This document shows positions 6,442 through 14,161 of a stretch of 14,513 nucleotides of DNA, in pieces. Made by a program: the position numbers and the translations under genes. How positions within the stretch are numbered: the first letter of the stretch is position 1; each line of letters opens with the position of its first letter. Source of the stretch: JACVRU01 sp040905885 (GTDB lineage Bacteria > Actinomycetota > Thermoleophilia > Gaiellales > Gaiellaceae); assembly GCA_040905885.1 (NCBI GenBank), contig JBBDQR010000185.1, forward strand, positions 1 through 14,513, given 5' to 3'. The notes beneath the pieces were generated by a model. That model saw only the letters and a list, made by a program, of their open reading frames with translations, was not told the DNA's origin and made no database searches.

Positions 6442-9006
6442 GTGGGAAGATTGCGGCCCCGCATGGAGATGACCACCCGCTACGCCTACGACTTCGACGA
6501 GCCGGCCGAGGGTGGCCGCGAGCTCCTCGGCGGCAAGGGGATCGGGCTCGCGGAGATGACGCAGCTCGGGCTTCCCGTCCCTGCTGGGTTCACGATCACG
6601 ACCGACGCCTGCCGGGCGTACATCTCCGGCGGCAAGCGGCTGCCGGACGGCCTCGAGGACCAGATCGCGGAGCACGTGCGCCGGCTCGAGGAGCGCACCG
6701 GCAAGCGCTTCGGCGACCCGCGCGACCCGCTGCTCGTCTCCGTCCGCTCAGGAGCCGCGGTCTCGATGCCGGGGATGATGGACACGGTCCTCAACCTCGG
6801 CCTGAACGACGAGGCCGCCGAGGGCCTCGACAGCTGGTTCGGCTGGGACTCGTACCGGCGGCTGATCCAGATGTACGGCGAGGTCGTGGAGGGGATCGAC
6901 GCGCACCGCTTCGAGAACGGCGACGACCCGAAGAAGCAGGCCGATCGGTTCAGACGCGTGTACGAGGAGGAGACCGGGCGCGCGTTCCCGCAGGACGCGC
7001 GCGAGCAGCTCGCCCGCGCCGTCGAGGCCGTGTTCGAGTCCTGGGACAACCCGCGCGCCCAGGTGTACCGGCGCGCGCACGGGATCCCCGACGACCTCGG
7101 CACCGCCGTGAACGTCGTCGAGATGGTCTTCGGCAACAAGGACGAGCAGTCGGGCACGGGGGTCTGCTTCACGCGCGACCCGTCGACGGGCGAGCCGGGC
7201 CTGTACGGCGAGTTCCTCGGCGAGGCGCAGGGCGAGGACGTCGTCGCCGGCACCAGCACGCCCGAGCCGCTCGACCGCATGCGCGAGCGGCTGCCAGAGG
7301 CGTTCGAGCAGCTCGTGGCGACGATGGAGCGGCTCGAGCGGCACTACCGGGACATGCAGGACATCGAGTTCACGGTCGAGTCAGGGCGGCTCTACCTCCT
7401 CCAGACGCGAACCGCGAAGCGCACGGCCGCGGCGGCGCTCAAGTGCGCAGTGGACATGGTCGCGGAGGGGCTGATCTCCCGCGAGGAGGCCGTGGCGCGC
7501 ATCGACCCGGCGCAGCTCGACCAGCTGCTCCACCCGATGATCGACCCGCAGGCCGACTACGACGTCGCCTGCCGCGGCCTCAACGCCTCCCCCGGCGCGG
7601 CCAGCGGCGGCATCGTCTTCGACGCCGACACGGCGGCCGAGCGCGGCTCGGCGGGGGAGAGCGTCATCCTCGTCCGCTGGGAGACGACCCCGGACGACAT
7701 CCACGGAATGATCCAGGCGCAGGGGATCCTCACCGCGCACGGCGGGATGACGTCCCACGCGGCCGTCGTCGCGCGTGGCATGGGCAAGCCGTGCGTCGCC
7801 GGCTGCGACGCGGTCTCGATCGACCTCGAGGCGCGGACGGCGCGGATCGGCGAGCACGAGCTCTCGGAGGGCGACGTGGTGACGATCAACGGCGGCAGCG
7901 GCGAGGTGATCGTGGGGGAGGTCCCGCTCGTGGCACCCCAGATCAACGAGGACTTCCAGACCGTGCTCGAGTGGGCCGACGAGTTCCGGCGCCTCGACGT
8001 GCGCGCGAACGCCGACACGCCCGAGGACGCCGTCAAGGCCCGGGAGTTCGGCGCCCAGGGGATCGGTCTTTGCCGGACAGAGCACATGTTCTTCGCCGAG
8101 GACCGGCTGCCCGTCGTCCGCGAGATGATCATGGCGGAGAGCGAGGAGGGCCGCCGCTCGGCGCTCGAGCGGCTGCTGCCCGTGCAGCAGGGCGACTTCG
8201 AGGCGATCTTCGAGGCGATGGCGGGGCTGCCGGTGACGATCCGGCTGCTCGACCCGCCGCTGCACGAGTTCCTCCCGCCGGCCGAGGAGGCGACCGACGA
8301 GCGGATGCGCCGGAGGATCCGCGCCCTAGAGGAGGCGAACCCGATGCTCGGCACCCGCGGCTGCCGGCTCGGCCTGATGTTCCCGGAGATCTACGAGATG
8401 CAGGTGCGGGCGATCATCCGGGCGGCCGCGGCCGTCCAGGCGCGGACCGGGGAGGCGCCGCTCGTCGAGATCATGCACCCGCTCGTCGGCTTCGAAGAGG
8501 AGCTGCGCCGGCTGCGCGAGCTGACGGTGCGGACCGCCGCCGAGGAGGGCGACGAGGTCGCCTACCTCTGCGGGACGATGATCGAGCTGCCGCGCGCGTG
8601 CCTCCGAGCCGACGAGATCGCCCGGCACGCCGACTTCTTCTCGTTCGGCACGAACGACCTGACGCAGACGGCGCTCGGCTTCTCGCGCGACGACGCCGAG
8701 GGCAAGTTCCTCACCTTCTACCTCGAGAACGGGATCCTCAAGCGGAACCCGTTCGAGACGATCGACGCCGGCGGCGTCGGCGACCTGATGCGGATCGCGG
8801 TCGAGCGCGGCCGCTCCGTGAAGGACGACCTGAAGCTGGGGATCTGCGGCGAGCACGGCGGCGAGGCGCGCTCCGTCGCCTTCTGCCACGAGCTCGGGCT
8901 CGACTACGTCTCCTGCTCGCCGTACCGCGTGCCGCTCGCCCGGCTTGCGGCGGCCCAGGCGGCGCTGAAGGAGACAGGCGTCGAGGCCGCCGTCGCCGGC
9001 GGCTGA
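6442..9006 (+). CDS. ppdK: pyruvate, phosphate dikinase
   Basis: This 854-aa cytoplasmic enzyme is close to the usual 870-900 and catalyses pyruvate + ATP + Pi to PEP + AMP + PPi, reversibly. The N-terminal nucleotide-binding part has GGKGIGLAEM (30-39), VRSGAAVSMPGMMDTVLNLG (101-120) and QDIEF (306-310). The central swivelling domain has GGMTSHAAVVARG (434-446), with catalytic H439 and T437, the threonine targeted by the regulatory protein. The C-terminal PEP/pyruvate barrel ends with SFGTNDLTQT (734-743) and catalytic C802 in GICGEHGG. It lies 12 bp after the acetyltransferase stop and is probably cotranscribed with the regulator at 3859. ATG 6463 and ATG 6469 are alternative starts. Its last 231 bp occur again, diverged, at 14163-14393. 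Confidence 0.97.
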   Translation: MGRLRPRMEMTTRYAYDFDEPAEGGRELLGGKGIGLAEMTQLGLPVPAGFTITTDACRAYISGGKRLPDGLEDQIAEHVRRLEERTGKRFGDPRDPLLVSVRSGAAVSMPGMMDTVLNLGLNDEAAEGLDSWFGWDSYRRLIQMYGEVVEGIDAHRFENGDDPKKQADRFRRVYEEETGRAFPQDAREQLARAVEAVFESWDNPRAQVYRRAHGIPDDLGTAVNVVEMVFGNKDEQSGTGVCFTRDPSTGEPGLYGEFLGEAQGEDVVAGTSTPEPLDRMRERLPEAFEQLVATMERLERHYRDMQDIEFTVESGRLYLLQTRTAKRTAAAALKCAVDMVAEGLISREEAVARIDPAQLDQLLHPMIDPQADYDVACRGLNASPGAASGGIVFDADTAAERGSAGESVILVRWETTPDDIHGMIQAQGILTAHGGMTSHAAVVARGMGKPCVAGCDAVSIDLEARTARIGEHELSEGDVVTINGGSGEVIVGEVPLVAPQINEDFQTVLEWADEFRRLDVRANADTPEDAVKAREFGAQGIGLCRTEHMFFAEDRLPVVREMIMAESEEGRRSALERLLPVQQGDFEAIFEAMAGLPVTIRLLDPPLHEFLPPAEEATDERMRRRIRALEEANPMLGTRGCRLGLMFPEIYEMQVRAIIRAAAAVQARTGEAPLVEIMHPLVGFEEELRRLRELTVRTAAEEGDEVAYLCGTMIELPRACLRADEIARHADFFSFGTNDLTQTALGFSRDDAEGKFLTFYLENGILKRNPFETIDAGGVGDLMRIAVERGRSVKDDLKLGICGEHGGEARSVAFCHELGLDYVSCSPYRVPLARLAAAQAALKETGVEAAVAGG
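8776..9006 (+). repeat. ppdK 3' end, member of a two-copy direct repeat
   Basis: This 231-bp stretch (77 codons with the stop) matches 14163-14393 at 217 positions. Thirteen of the fourteen differences are synonymous; the one replacement is Leu to Met before GICGEH. The flanks on both sides differ. This copy belongs to the intact gene. Confidence 0.95.
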
Positions 9007-9030
9007 GGTCCCGGCCTCTCGGATCACTCG

Positions 9031-9060
9031 TTCGAGGGAAGTTCGCGGATTTCCCTCGAA
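9031..9060. terminator. perfect inverted repeat after ppdK
   Basis: TTCGAGGGAA (9031-9040) and TTCCCTCGAA (9051-9060) are perfect 10-bp arms around a 10-nt spacer, starting 25 bp after the ppdK stop. As RNA it forms a stable hairpin and may terminate the operon, but no T tract follows and the arms are less GC-rich than the other hairpins here. It may equally be a dimeric-regulator operator in front of the peptide and HD-GYP genes. Confidence 0.5.
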
Positions 9061-9118
9061 TGGGGGGATGCTCGCTCGTCGGAGGGATGCAATCTGTGTC
9101 CCCCAGAACGACCCTTGC

Positions 9119-9127
9119 AGGAGGTGA
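9119..9127 (+). promoter_or_regulatory. near-perfect Shine-Dalgarno sequence of the 35-aa peptide gene
   Basis: AGGAGGTGA matches the anti-Shine-Dalgarno end of 16S rRNA over nine bases. GGAGG ends 9 nt before ATG 9134. It is the strongest ribosome site in the window and is the main evidence that the tiny frame after it is translated. Confidence 0.8.
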
Positions 9128-9133
9128 CCGGAC

Positions 9134-9241
9134 ATGTTGCAGATGCGACCCTGGATCGTTCGAATCGCGATCCTCGCCTCGTTCGTGCTCGCTGCGGGCG
9201 CGGGTTGGAAGTGGGGCATCGGTTGGAAGTGGGGCGACTAG
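9134..9241 (+). CDS. 35-aa membrane peptide with a GWKWG repeat, unknown function
   Basis: This very small gene encodes a peptide with a basic start (MLQMRPWIVR), one hydrophobic segment (about 8-23, ending VLAAGAG) and a tail made of GWKWG twice (24-28 and 30-34), ending in Asp. The tail comes from an exact 15-bp direct repeat, 9203-9217 and 9221-9235, with an 18-bp period. The hydrophobic part could be a signal peptide or an anchor; with cleavage after the Ala-rich stretch it would release a tail of about 11-13 residues. It sits 36 bp before the HD-GYP gene and may be cotranscribed with it. I know no named family. The near-ideal ribosome site argues strongly for translation. It could be a secreted signal, a small regulator of the downstream membrane protein, or a membrane stress peptide; none of these is shown. 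Confidence 0.65.
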   Translation: MLQMRPWIVRIAILASFVLAAGAGWKWGIGWKWGD

Positions 9242-9277
9242 CAGGCGACCGAGAACGCTTCGCTGCGGCCTGCACGG

Positions 9278-11236
9278 GTGAGCGGGCGGGCTGAGATGGT
9301 CATCCAGCTCGGAGCGAGGGTGTTCGTCTGGGCGACGATCGCGGCGGGCCTGACCGCCGTCGCGCTCGCGGTCCTGGAGCAGAGCGGGAGCCGCTCGTCG
9401 GCGCTCGCGCTGCGCGCGGCGGCCGCCATCGTCACCGAGCTCCTTCAGGTCCGCGACGAGGACCCGTTCGAGGGCGGCTCCAGCTTCAGCTTCTCCTCGA
9501 GCGTCCACCTCGCGACGATCCTGATCCTCGGGCCGTGGGCCGGCGTGCTCGTTGCGGCGCTCGGCGTGCTGGTCGCGGACTTCCTGCGAGGATCGCAGCC
9601 GCACCGCGTCCTCTTCAACGCCTCCGCGTTCGGGCTGGCGACGCTCGGCGGTGGCACGGCGTTCGAGCTCGCCGGGGGACGCGCCGGCGCGCTCGGCCTG
9701 CCGCACGACCTCGTCGCCGTCGCGGCGATGGCGGTGACCTATCTGGCGGTGAACATCGTGCTCGTGAGCGCCGTCGTCACGCTCACCGCGGCGATGCGCT
9801 TCTGGCCGCTTCTCTGGCACTCCGCGAGGCGCGGGATCTCGTCCGCGGCCGCGGAGGTCGGGCTGGGCGTGACGCTGGCCTTCTTCGCCTTCTCGAACCC
9901 GTGGAAGATCCTCATCCTCGCCCCGCTCGTCCTGGCCGTGTACCAGGCGCACGCGCGCCTCGCCCTGCTGCGGCAGGAGACCGCCGTCGCGCTCGAGACG
10001 TTCGCGAACGTCGTCGACGAGCGCGATCCCTACACCTACCGGCACTCCGCCCGCGTCGCGGAGCACGTCGCGCGGCTCGCCACCGCTCTCGACCTGCCCG
10101 CGTCCGACGTCTCGCGGCTGCGCTGGGCCGGGCGGCTGCACGATCTCGGCAAGATCGCGGTCGACTCCAGCATCCTCGCGAAGCCGACGGGGCTCACCGC
10201 CGGCGAGTGGGAGGTCATGCGGAGGCATCCTCGGCTCTCCGCGCGCTTGCTGCGCCGGTTCCGCTTCGCGAGCGCCGCGTCACAGGCCGTCGAGTACCAC
10301 CACGAGCGCTTCGACGGAACGGGCTACTACGGCATCGCGCAGGGCGAGATCCCGCTTGCGTCGCACTTCCTCACGGTCGCCGACACCTACGACGCGATGG
10401 TCAGCGGCCGGCCGTACCGGGCTGGGCTCCGACCGCAAGAGGCCCTCGCCGAGATCGAAGCGGGAGCCGGCCGCCAGTTCCATCCGGCGGTGGCCAAGGC
10501 CTTCGTAGCCATGCAGCGGGGCGAGGATCCGCTCGCGGCGCTGACGGTCGCGGAGCGGCAGGAGCTGCGGGGGCTGGGATTCCGCACGGCACGCGGCCAA
10601 GCGCGCGTTCCCAGACTGATCGGCGACCACCCGGAGGCGCTGACGGTCGCGGGCGTCGCGCTGGTCTTGCTCGCCGCCGGCCTGGGCCAGCTCGAGCTGG
10701 AGGCGGCCGCCGCGCTTCTGGCGCTCGCAGGGATCGCGGCCGGGCAGGTGAGGGCGAGGCGGCGCCGCGGCCTTGTTCGCGCCGTGCGCCGGGCCCTCGA
10801 CGAGCCGCGATCCGCCGCGAAGCGGTTTCGCTCCTTCGTCGACCGCCTCGCCGGGGCGACCGACCTGACGTGGGCGGGCCTGGTCGAATGGGACGCGGCG
10901 CGTTTGACGGCTCACGTCAGGCAGGGCGTCGACGTGGCCGGGGACGGGCCCGCGACCGCGACCCTGGAGAGCTGGCTCCTCCGAGACGCCGTCGAGACAT
11001 CCGTGAGCTTGCTCGTCGCACCCGGGGCCGAGCTGGGCCGCAACGGTACGTACGCCGCGATTCCCGTGCTCGCCGGAGGCCGCGTCGTGCAGTACGTCGT
11101 GCTCGGCTTCGCGGGCCCGCTGCCGCGATACGTCGAGCTCGCGCTCGGCGACATCGTCGATGCGCTGCCGGCCGCGCTGGGGGCCGAGCAGCCGGCCTCC
11201 GAGCGCGTCAAGCCACGGCTCGTGGCGGTGTCGTAG
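9278..11236 (+). CDS. membrane HD-GYP-like phosphohydrolase
   Basis: This protein is 652 aa from GTG 9278; ATG 9296 (646 aa) is equally possible because neither has a clear ribosome site. About six hydrophobic segments fill residues 13-225. The HD domain (about 235-415) has the expected metal ligands: H256 in YRHSARVAEH, H288-D289 in LHDLGK, H317, H341-H342 in HHERFDGTG, and D369 in VADTYDAM. HD-GYP proteins hydrolyse cyclic di-GMP or related cyclic dinucleotides. Here the GYP motif reads GYY (349-351), so substrate choice is uncertain. Two more hydrophobic segments follow (about 455-490), then a cytoplasmic GAF-like region (about 515-635) that could be a second sensor. The next gene starts on the base after its stop, so the two are surely cotranscribed. 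No GGDEF domain lies nearby. Confidence 0.85.
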   Translation: MSGRAEMVIQLGARVFVWATIAAGLTAVALAVLEQSGSRSSALALRAAAAIVTELLQVRDEDPFEGGSSFSFSSSVHLATILILGPWAGVLVAALGVLVADFLRGSQPHRVLFNASAFGLATLGGGTAFELAGGRAGALGLPHDLVAVAAMAVTYLAVNIVLVSAVVTLTAAMRFWPLLWHSARRGISSAAAEVGLGVTLAFFAFSNPWKILILAPLVLAVYQAHARLALLRQETAVALETFANVVDERDPYTYRHSARVAEHVARLATALDLPASDVSRLRWAGRLHDLGKIAVDSSILAKPTGLTAGEWEVMRRHPRLSARLLRRFRFASAASQAVEYHHERFDGTGYYGIAQGEIPLASHFLTVADTYDAMVSGRPYRAGLRPQEALAEIEAGAGRQFHPAVAKAFVAMQRGEDPLAALTVAERQELRGLGFRTARGQARVPRLIGDHPEALTVAGVALVLLAAGLGQLELEAAAALLALAGIAAGQVRARRRRGLVRAVRRALDEPRSAAKRFRSFVDRLAGATDLTWAGLVEWDAARLTAHVRQGVDVAGDGPATATLESWLLRDAVETSVSLLVAPGAELGRNGTYAAIPVLAGGRVVQYVVLGFAGPLPRYVELALGDIVDALPAALGAEQPASERVKPRLVAVS

Positions 11237-13000
11237 ATGTTCCTGCTGCCCAGCATCGCACTCGGCCTGGTCGTGGCCTTGGTTCTCGGCGGCCGTCTGA
11301 GTCGTCTGCTCGAGGTGCAGCTGCGGCGGCCGTGGGCGCCGCCGGCGGCGCTGGCGCTTCAGATTCTCGCTTTCTCCGCCGGGGGCGCGGCCGTGCCGGC
11401 CGCCGCGAGCCGCCTGATCCACCTCCTGAGCTACGCACTGCTCGCCGTCTTCGCCCTGGCGAACCGGCGCGTCCGCGCCCTCCTCGTGGTCTTCGCCGGC
11501 ATGGCCCTGAACGCCCTGGCGATTGCGGCGAACGGCGGGCGCATGCCGATCTCGCCCGGGGCCGCGCACGTCGCCGGAATTCCCCTCGATCAGCCGAGCA
11601 ACCTCTCCGCCGGCGCGTCGCATCTTCGCTTCCTGGGCGACATCTTCGCGCTGCCGTCGCAGGTGCCGCTGGTGAACGTCTTCTCCATCGGCGACATCTT
11701 GATCGGGATCGGGATGATCGCGTTCATCGCCTACGTCTCGGTCGCGGACGGCCGAGCTCCGTTCAGCGCGGCGCTCCTCGCCGCGCCCCTGCGCGTCAAG
11801 CCCTACCGGCGGCTCCTCGCGGCTCGGCTCCTCTCCCAGACGGGCGACTGGCTGACGATGGCGGCCGTCGTCGGCTGGATGTTCGAGCAGACGCACTCGA
11901 CGGCGAACGTCGCCGGCGTGCTGCTCGTTCGGCTGGCCCCGCCGATCCTCGGCAGCGGACTGGCCGCTCTGATCGTCGACCGCCTGCCGAAGCGTCCGCT
12001 GCTCGTCGGCGTGGAAGCAGCGCGCGGGGGCATGATCCTCGTCGCCTTGGCGGGGGTCGTGGCCGGCGCCGAGGCTCAGATCTTCGCCGCCCTCGCGCTG
12101 TCGAGCTTCCTCGGGTCCCTCTCGGCGGCTGCAATCCCCGCGCTCGTCCCGCGACTCGTCCCCGAGGAGGCTTACGGGTCGGCGAACGCCGGCCTCGGGA
12201 TCGCCGCTGACGGGGCGACGGCGATCGGCGCGCTCGGCGGCGGCGCTGCGCTCGCCCTGATCGGAATCGGCCCGACGCTCGTGCTCGACCTGGCGACGTT
12301 CGGAGCTGCCGGCGTCCTCCTCCTGGGGCTGCCGGCGGGCGTCGGCGAGGCAGAGCGCATCGCTCGCTCCCAGCCACGGCTCCACGGCCTCCGCTACCTG
12401 CTCGCTCATCGGCGGCTGCTCGTGCTGGTCTTCGCCTTCGCCACGGCGACGCTCGCGACCGGGCTCACGAACACGAGCCTTCCGAGGCTGCTCGAGGGCC
12501 ATGCGGGACTCGGCTCCGCCAGCTACGGCTTCGGTTTCGGCGCGATCGCGGCCGGCCTCGCCGTCGGACAGGTCGCGGTCGGCCTCACGCGGCTCGGCGA
12601 CGGGGCCTCCCGCTGGATCGGCGCGGGCCTCCTGCTCATGTCGGGGCTGCTCGCCCTCGTCGCGCTCGACACGCACCCCGCGACGCTCTTGCTCCTATTG
12701 GCGGCCGTCGGGGTGATCGACGGCACGACGGACGTCGTCTTCGAGACCGTCGTGCAGCGGGAGGCGGATCCGCACGTGCTCGGCTCGATCTTCGGCTTCG
12801 CCGCGGCGTTCGTCAGAACGACGATGATGCTGTCGGTCGCGCTGGCACCGCTCGCGAACCGGTTCCTGCCGGTCGGCACGGTCGTCCTTGGCGCCGCCGC
12901 CGTGCTCGCGCTCGCCTCCCTCGTGGCGATCGTGGGTCTCGGAAGCCGCCCGCTGTCGATGGCTCGCCCCCGAGAGGCGCGTGCTGTCGCCGGCGGTTGA
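11237..13000 (+). CDS. DUF5317-MFS fusion transporter
   Basis: This is a 587-aa polytopic membrane protein in two parts. Residues 1-170 match the DUF5317 pattern of actinobacterial membrane proteins: GGRLSRLLEVQLRRPW (18-33), ALANRRVRALLVVFAGMALN (73-92), NGGRMPI (99-105) and LGDIFALP (133-140). From about 188 a complete 12-helix major facilitator begins (PYRRLLAARLLSQTGDWLTM), close to the MFS_3/EntS-type exporters, with the cytoplasmic loop DRLPKRP after helix 2. The frame runs through without a break, so this is a real fusion in the sequence as given. DUF5317 has no known function and its substrate cannot be predicted. The ATG follows the HD-GYP stop with zero spacing, implying translational coupling. 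The expected role is efflux of a small hydrophobic molecule. Confidence 0.85.
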   Translation: MFLLPSIALGLVVALVLGGRLSRLLEVQLRRPWAPPAALALQILAFSAGGAAVPAAASRLIHLLSYALLAVFALANRRVRALLVVFAGMALNALAIAANGGRMPISPGAAHVAGIPLDQPSNLSAGASHLRFLGDIFALPSQVPLVNVFSIGDILIGIGMIAFIAYVSVADGRAPFSAALLAAPLRVKPYRRLLAARLLSQTGDWLTMAAVVGWMFEQTHSTANVAGVLLVRLAPPILGSGLAALIVDRLPKRPLLVGVEAARGGMILVALAGVVAGAEAQIFAALALSSFLGSLSAAAIPALVPRLVPEEAYGSANAGLGIAADGATAIGALGGGAALALIGIGPTLVLDLATFGAAGVLLLGLPAGVGEAERIARSQPRLHGLRYLLAHRRLLVLVFAFATATLATGLTNTSLPRLLEGHAGLGSASYGFGFGAIAAGLAVGQVAVGLTRLGDGASRWIGAGLLLMSGLLALVALDTHPATLLLLLAAVGVIDGTTDVVFETVVQREADPHVLGSIFGFAAAFVRTTMMLSVALAPLANRFLPVGTVVLGAAAVLALASLVAIVGLGSRPLSMARPREARAVAGG

Positions 13001-13048
13001 TCCCGTCCGGCACAAGCGAGAAGATCCCCCCGCAACACTCCTCTCTCT

Positions 13049-13055
13049 AGGAGGG
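13049..13055 (+). promoter_or_regulatory. Shine-Dalgarno site inside a small hairpin
   Basis: AGGAGGG ends 4 nt before ATG 13060 and fixes that start. CTCCT (13038-13042) can pair with AGGAG (13049-13053) over a 6-nt CTCTCT loop, so the site can be partly hidden in the mRNA. A five-pair stem is weak and may be chance in a pyrimidine-rich leader. Confidence 0.6.
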
Positions 13056-13059
13056 CGGT

Positions 13060-13746
13060 ATGGATCGGGCCAAGTGGGATCGGTGGGCGCCCGGCGCCGG
13101 CATCCTCGGCGTGGCGCTCATCATCGTGACGTTCTTCCTACCGGCGAAGTCGCCGCCCAAGGTGGGTGACGAGGCCGCCATGGTGGCTGCCTTCTTCACC
13201 GACAACCGGAGCGAGCTGCTCACAAGCGCCTTCCTCAGCGGGCTGGCGATCATCGCGCTGACGTGGTTCTTCGCGAGCCTCGTCTACTCGCTCTGGAACG
13301 CCGGGGAGGTGCGCCTCTCGATCGTCGTCCTGGCCGGGGCCGTGATGCTCGGGGCGATGGCGACGCTCGCGACGGCGCTCGAGGCGCTGCTCGCCTACGA
13401 CCTGGCCGGGAGGCTGGAGGCCGAGACGGTTCGCGGAGTCTTCCTGCTGACCATGGCGCCCTACGCATTCGGCTGGGGGCTCGCGATCATCGCTCTGGCG
13501 ACGGGCGTCGCGGCGATGCGTTCGGCGATGCTGCCCGCGTGGTACAGCGGGCTGAGCGTCCTGGCGGCGCTCTGGTTCGTCGTCAGCGGCCTGACCTACG
13601 CCGACAGCGGCTTCTTCTCGCCGTCCGGCGGCTTCGGGTTCATCGGCTTCCTCGCCTTCCTAGCGTGGGTGCTGCTCACGAGCGGCTTGCTGCTTCGCCG
13701 CTCGATGCCCGGTGAGGCGCCGACGGCGGCGCCGGCGTCGATGTAG
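13060..13746 (+). CDS. six-helix membrane protein, unknown function
   Basis: This 228-aa protein has hydrophobic segments at about 13-30, 54-78, 86-112, 126-150, 158-178 and 188-212. After helix 1 comes an extracytoplasmic loop with SPPKVGDEAAMVAAFFTDNR, a pattern I associate with uncharacterised actinobacterial DUF4386-like membrane proteins. No catalytic motif is visible. It has a strong ribosome site and lies 59 bp after the transporter gene. It could be the last gene of that operon or have its own promoter in the gap. The tail (214-228) is Ala/Pro-rich and non-conserved in style. A hairpin 19 bp after its stop ends the transcript. Confidence 0.75.
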   Translation: MDRAKWDRWAPGAGILGVALIIVTFFLPAKSPPKVGDEAAMVAAFFTDNRSELLTSAFLSGLAIIALTWFFASLVYSLWNAGEVRLSIVVLAGAVMLGAMATLATALEALLAYDLAGRLEAETVRGVFLLTMAPYAFGWGLAIIALATGVAAMRSAMLPAWYSGLSVLAALWFVVSGLTYADSGFFSPSGGFGFIGFLAFLAWVLLTSGLLLRRSMPGEAPTAAPASM

Positions 13747-13765
13747 GGATCACCGATGTAGAAAC

Positions 13766-13800
13766 GAGGTCGGGCGCGGCTAGGCGGCGCGCCCGCCCTC
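13766..13800. terminator. hairpin between convergent genes
   Basis: CGGGCGCG (13771-13778) pairs with CGCGCCCG (13788-13795) over a 9-nt loop. GAGG (13766-13769) and CCTC (13797-13800) extend it past one mismatch, giving twelve pairs. It lies between the stops of the membrane protein gene (plus) and the rhomboid fragment (minus), so it could serve both strands. No T tract follows. The rest of 13747-13846 holds nothing else I recognise. Confidence 0.6.
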
Positions 13801-13846
13801 CCCTTCGTCTTCCTCGTCCTCGCCGGTATGCGGGGGACGCGGCCCG

Positions 13847-14161
13847 CTACGTGTACTGCTGAACCTGGAGCCAGGCGATCGCCAGGCTCGCGACCCCGAC
13901 CGCGGCCACGCCGACCGCGCCCAGGACCCCCGGCCGCCCGTACGCCGCGTGCGTGCGCCCGAAGCGCGTCAGCGCCAGCATCGAGAGGGCGCCGCCGACC
14001 AGGCCGCCGAGGTGGCCGCCGATCGAGATGTTCGGGAGCACGAACGACAGCAGGAGGTTGAGGACGATGACCGTGAAGGCCGGCCCCTGCGTGATCCCCG
14101 CCTGCCGCTCGAGCACGAACGCCGCCCCGAAGAGCCCGAACACCGCCCCCGACGCCCCGAC
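13847..14161 (-). pseudogene. rhomboid protease, C-terminal half, broken at the catalytic motif
   Basis: Reading leftward from the break, the frame gives VGASGAVFGLFGAAF, then NISIGGHLGGLVGGALS, and stops at 13847-13849. These are the two catalytic motifs of rhomboid intramembrane proteases: Ser in GASG (codon 14150-14152) and His in GGHLGG (codon 14012-14014). About 105 residues remain. The N-terminal half, with the first helices and the oxyanion region, is absent because sequence from 14162 onward is ppdK. Read on through the junction the frame gives no rhomboid sequence. A start at GTG 14143 would give 98 aa lacking the Ser motif, so no active protease can be made here. If the junction is an assembly error, the true gene is intact elsewhere. 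Codon use is like the neighbours. Confidence 0.85.

Noticed and set aside
9007..9133. Riboswitch (cyclic di-GMP type) before the HD-GYP gene
   Set aside because: Beyond the single inverted repeat I see none of the conserved bases of the known cyclic di-GMP riboswitch classes.
5628..9281. Open frame of over 1200 codons in another frame across the acetyltransferase and PPDK genes
   Set aside because: It is extremely rich in Arg, Gly, Ala and Pro, has no recognisable domain, and overlaps PPDK, whose motifs are all intact in the correct frame. Long shadow frames are expected at this GC content.
9535..12210. About 890-codon plus-strand frame overlapping the HD-GYP and transporter genes
   Set aside because: Arg/Ala/Pro-rich and lacking domains; it is a shadow of the two real genes.
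10280..12676. About 800-codon open frame antisense to the HD-GYP and transporter genes
   Set aside because: Its charged, repetitive composition is typical of antisense shadows. The sense frames have clear domains, catalytic residues and helices.
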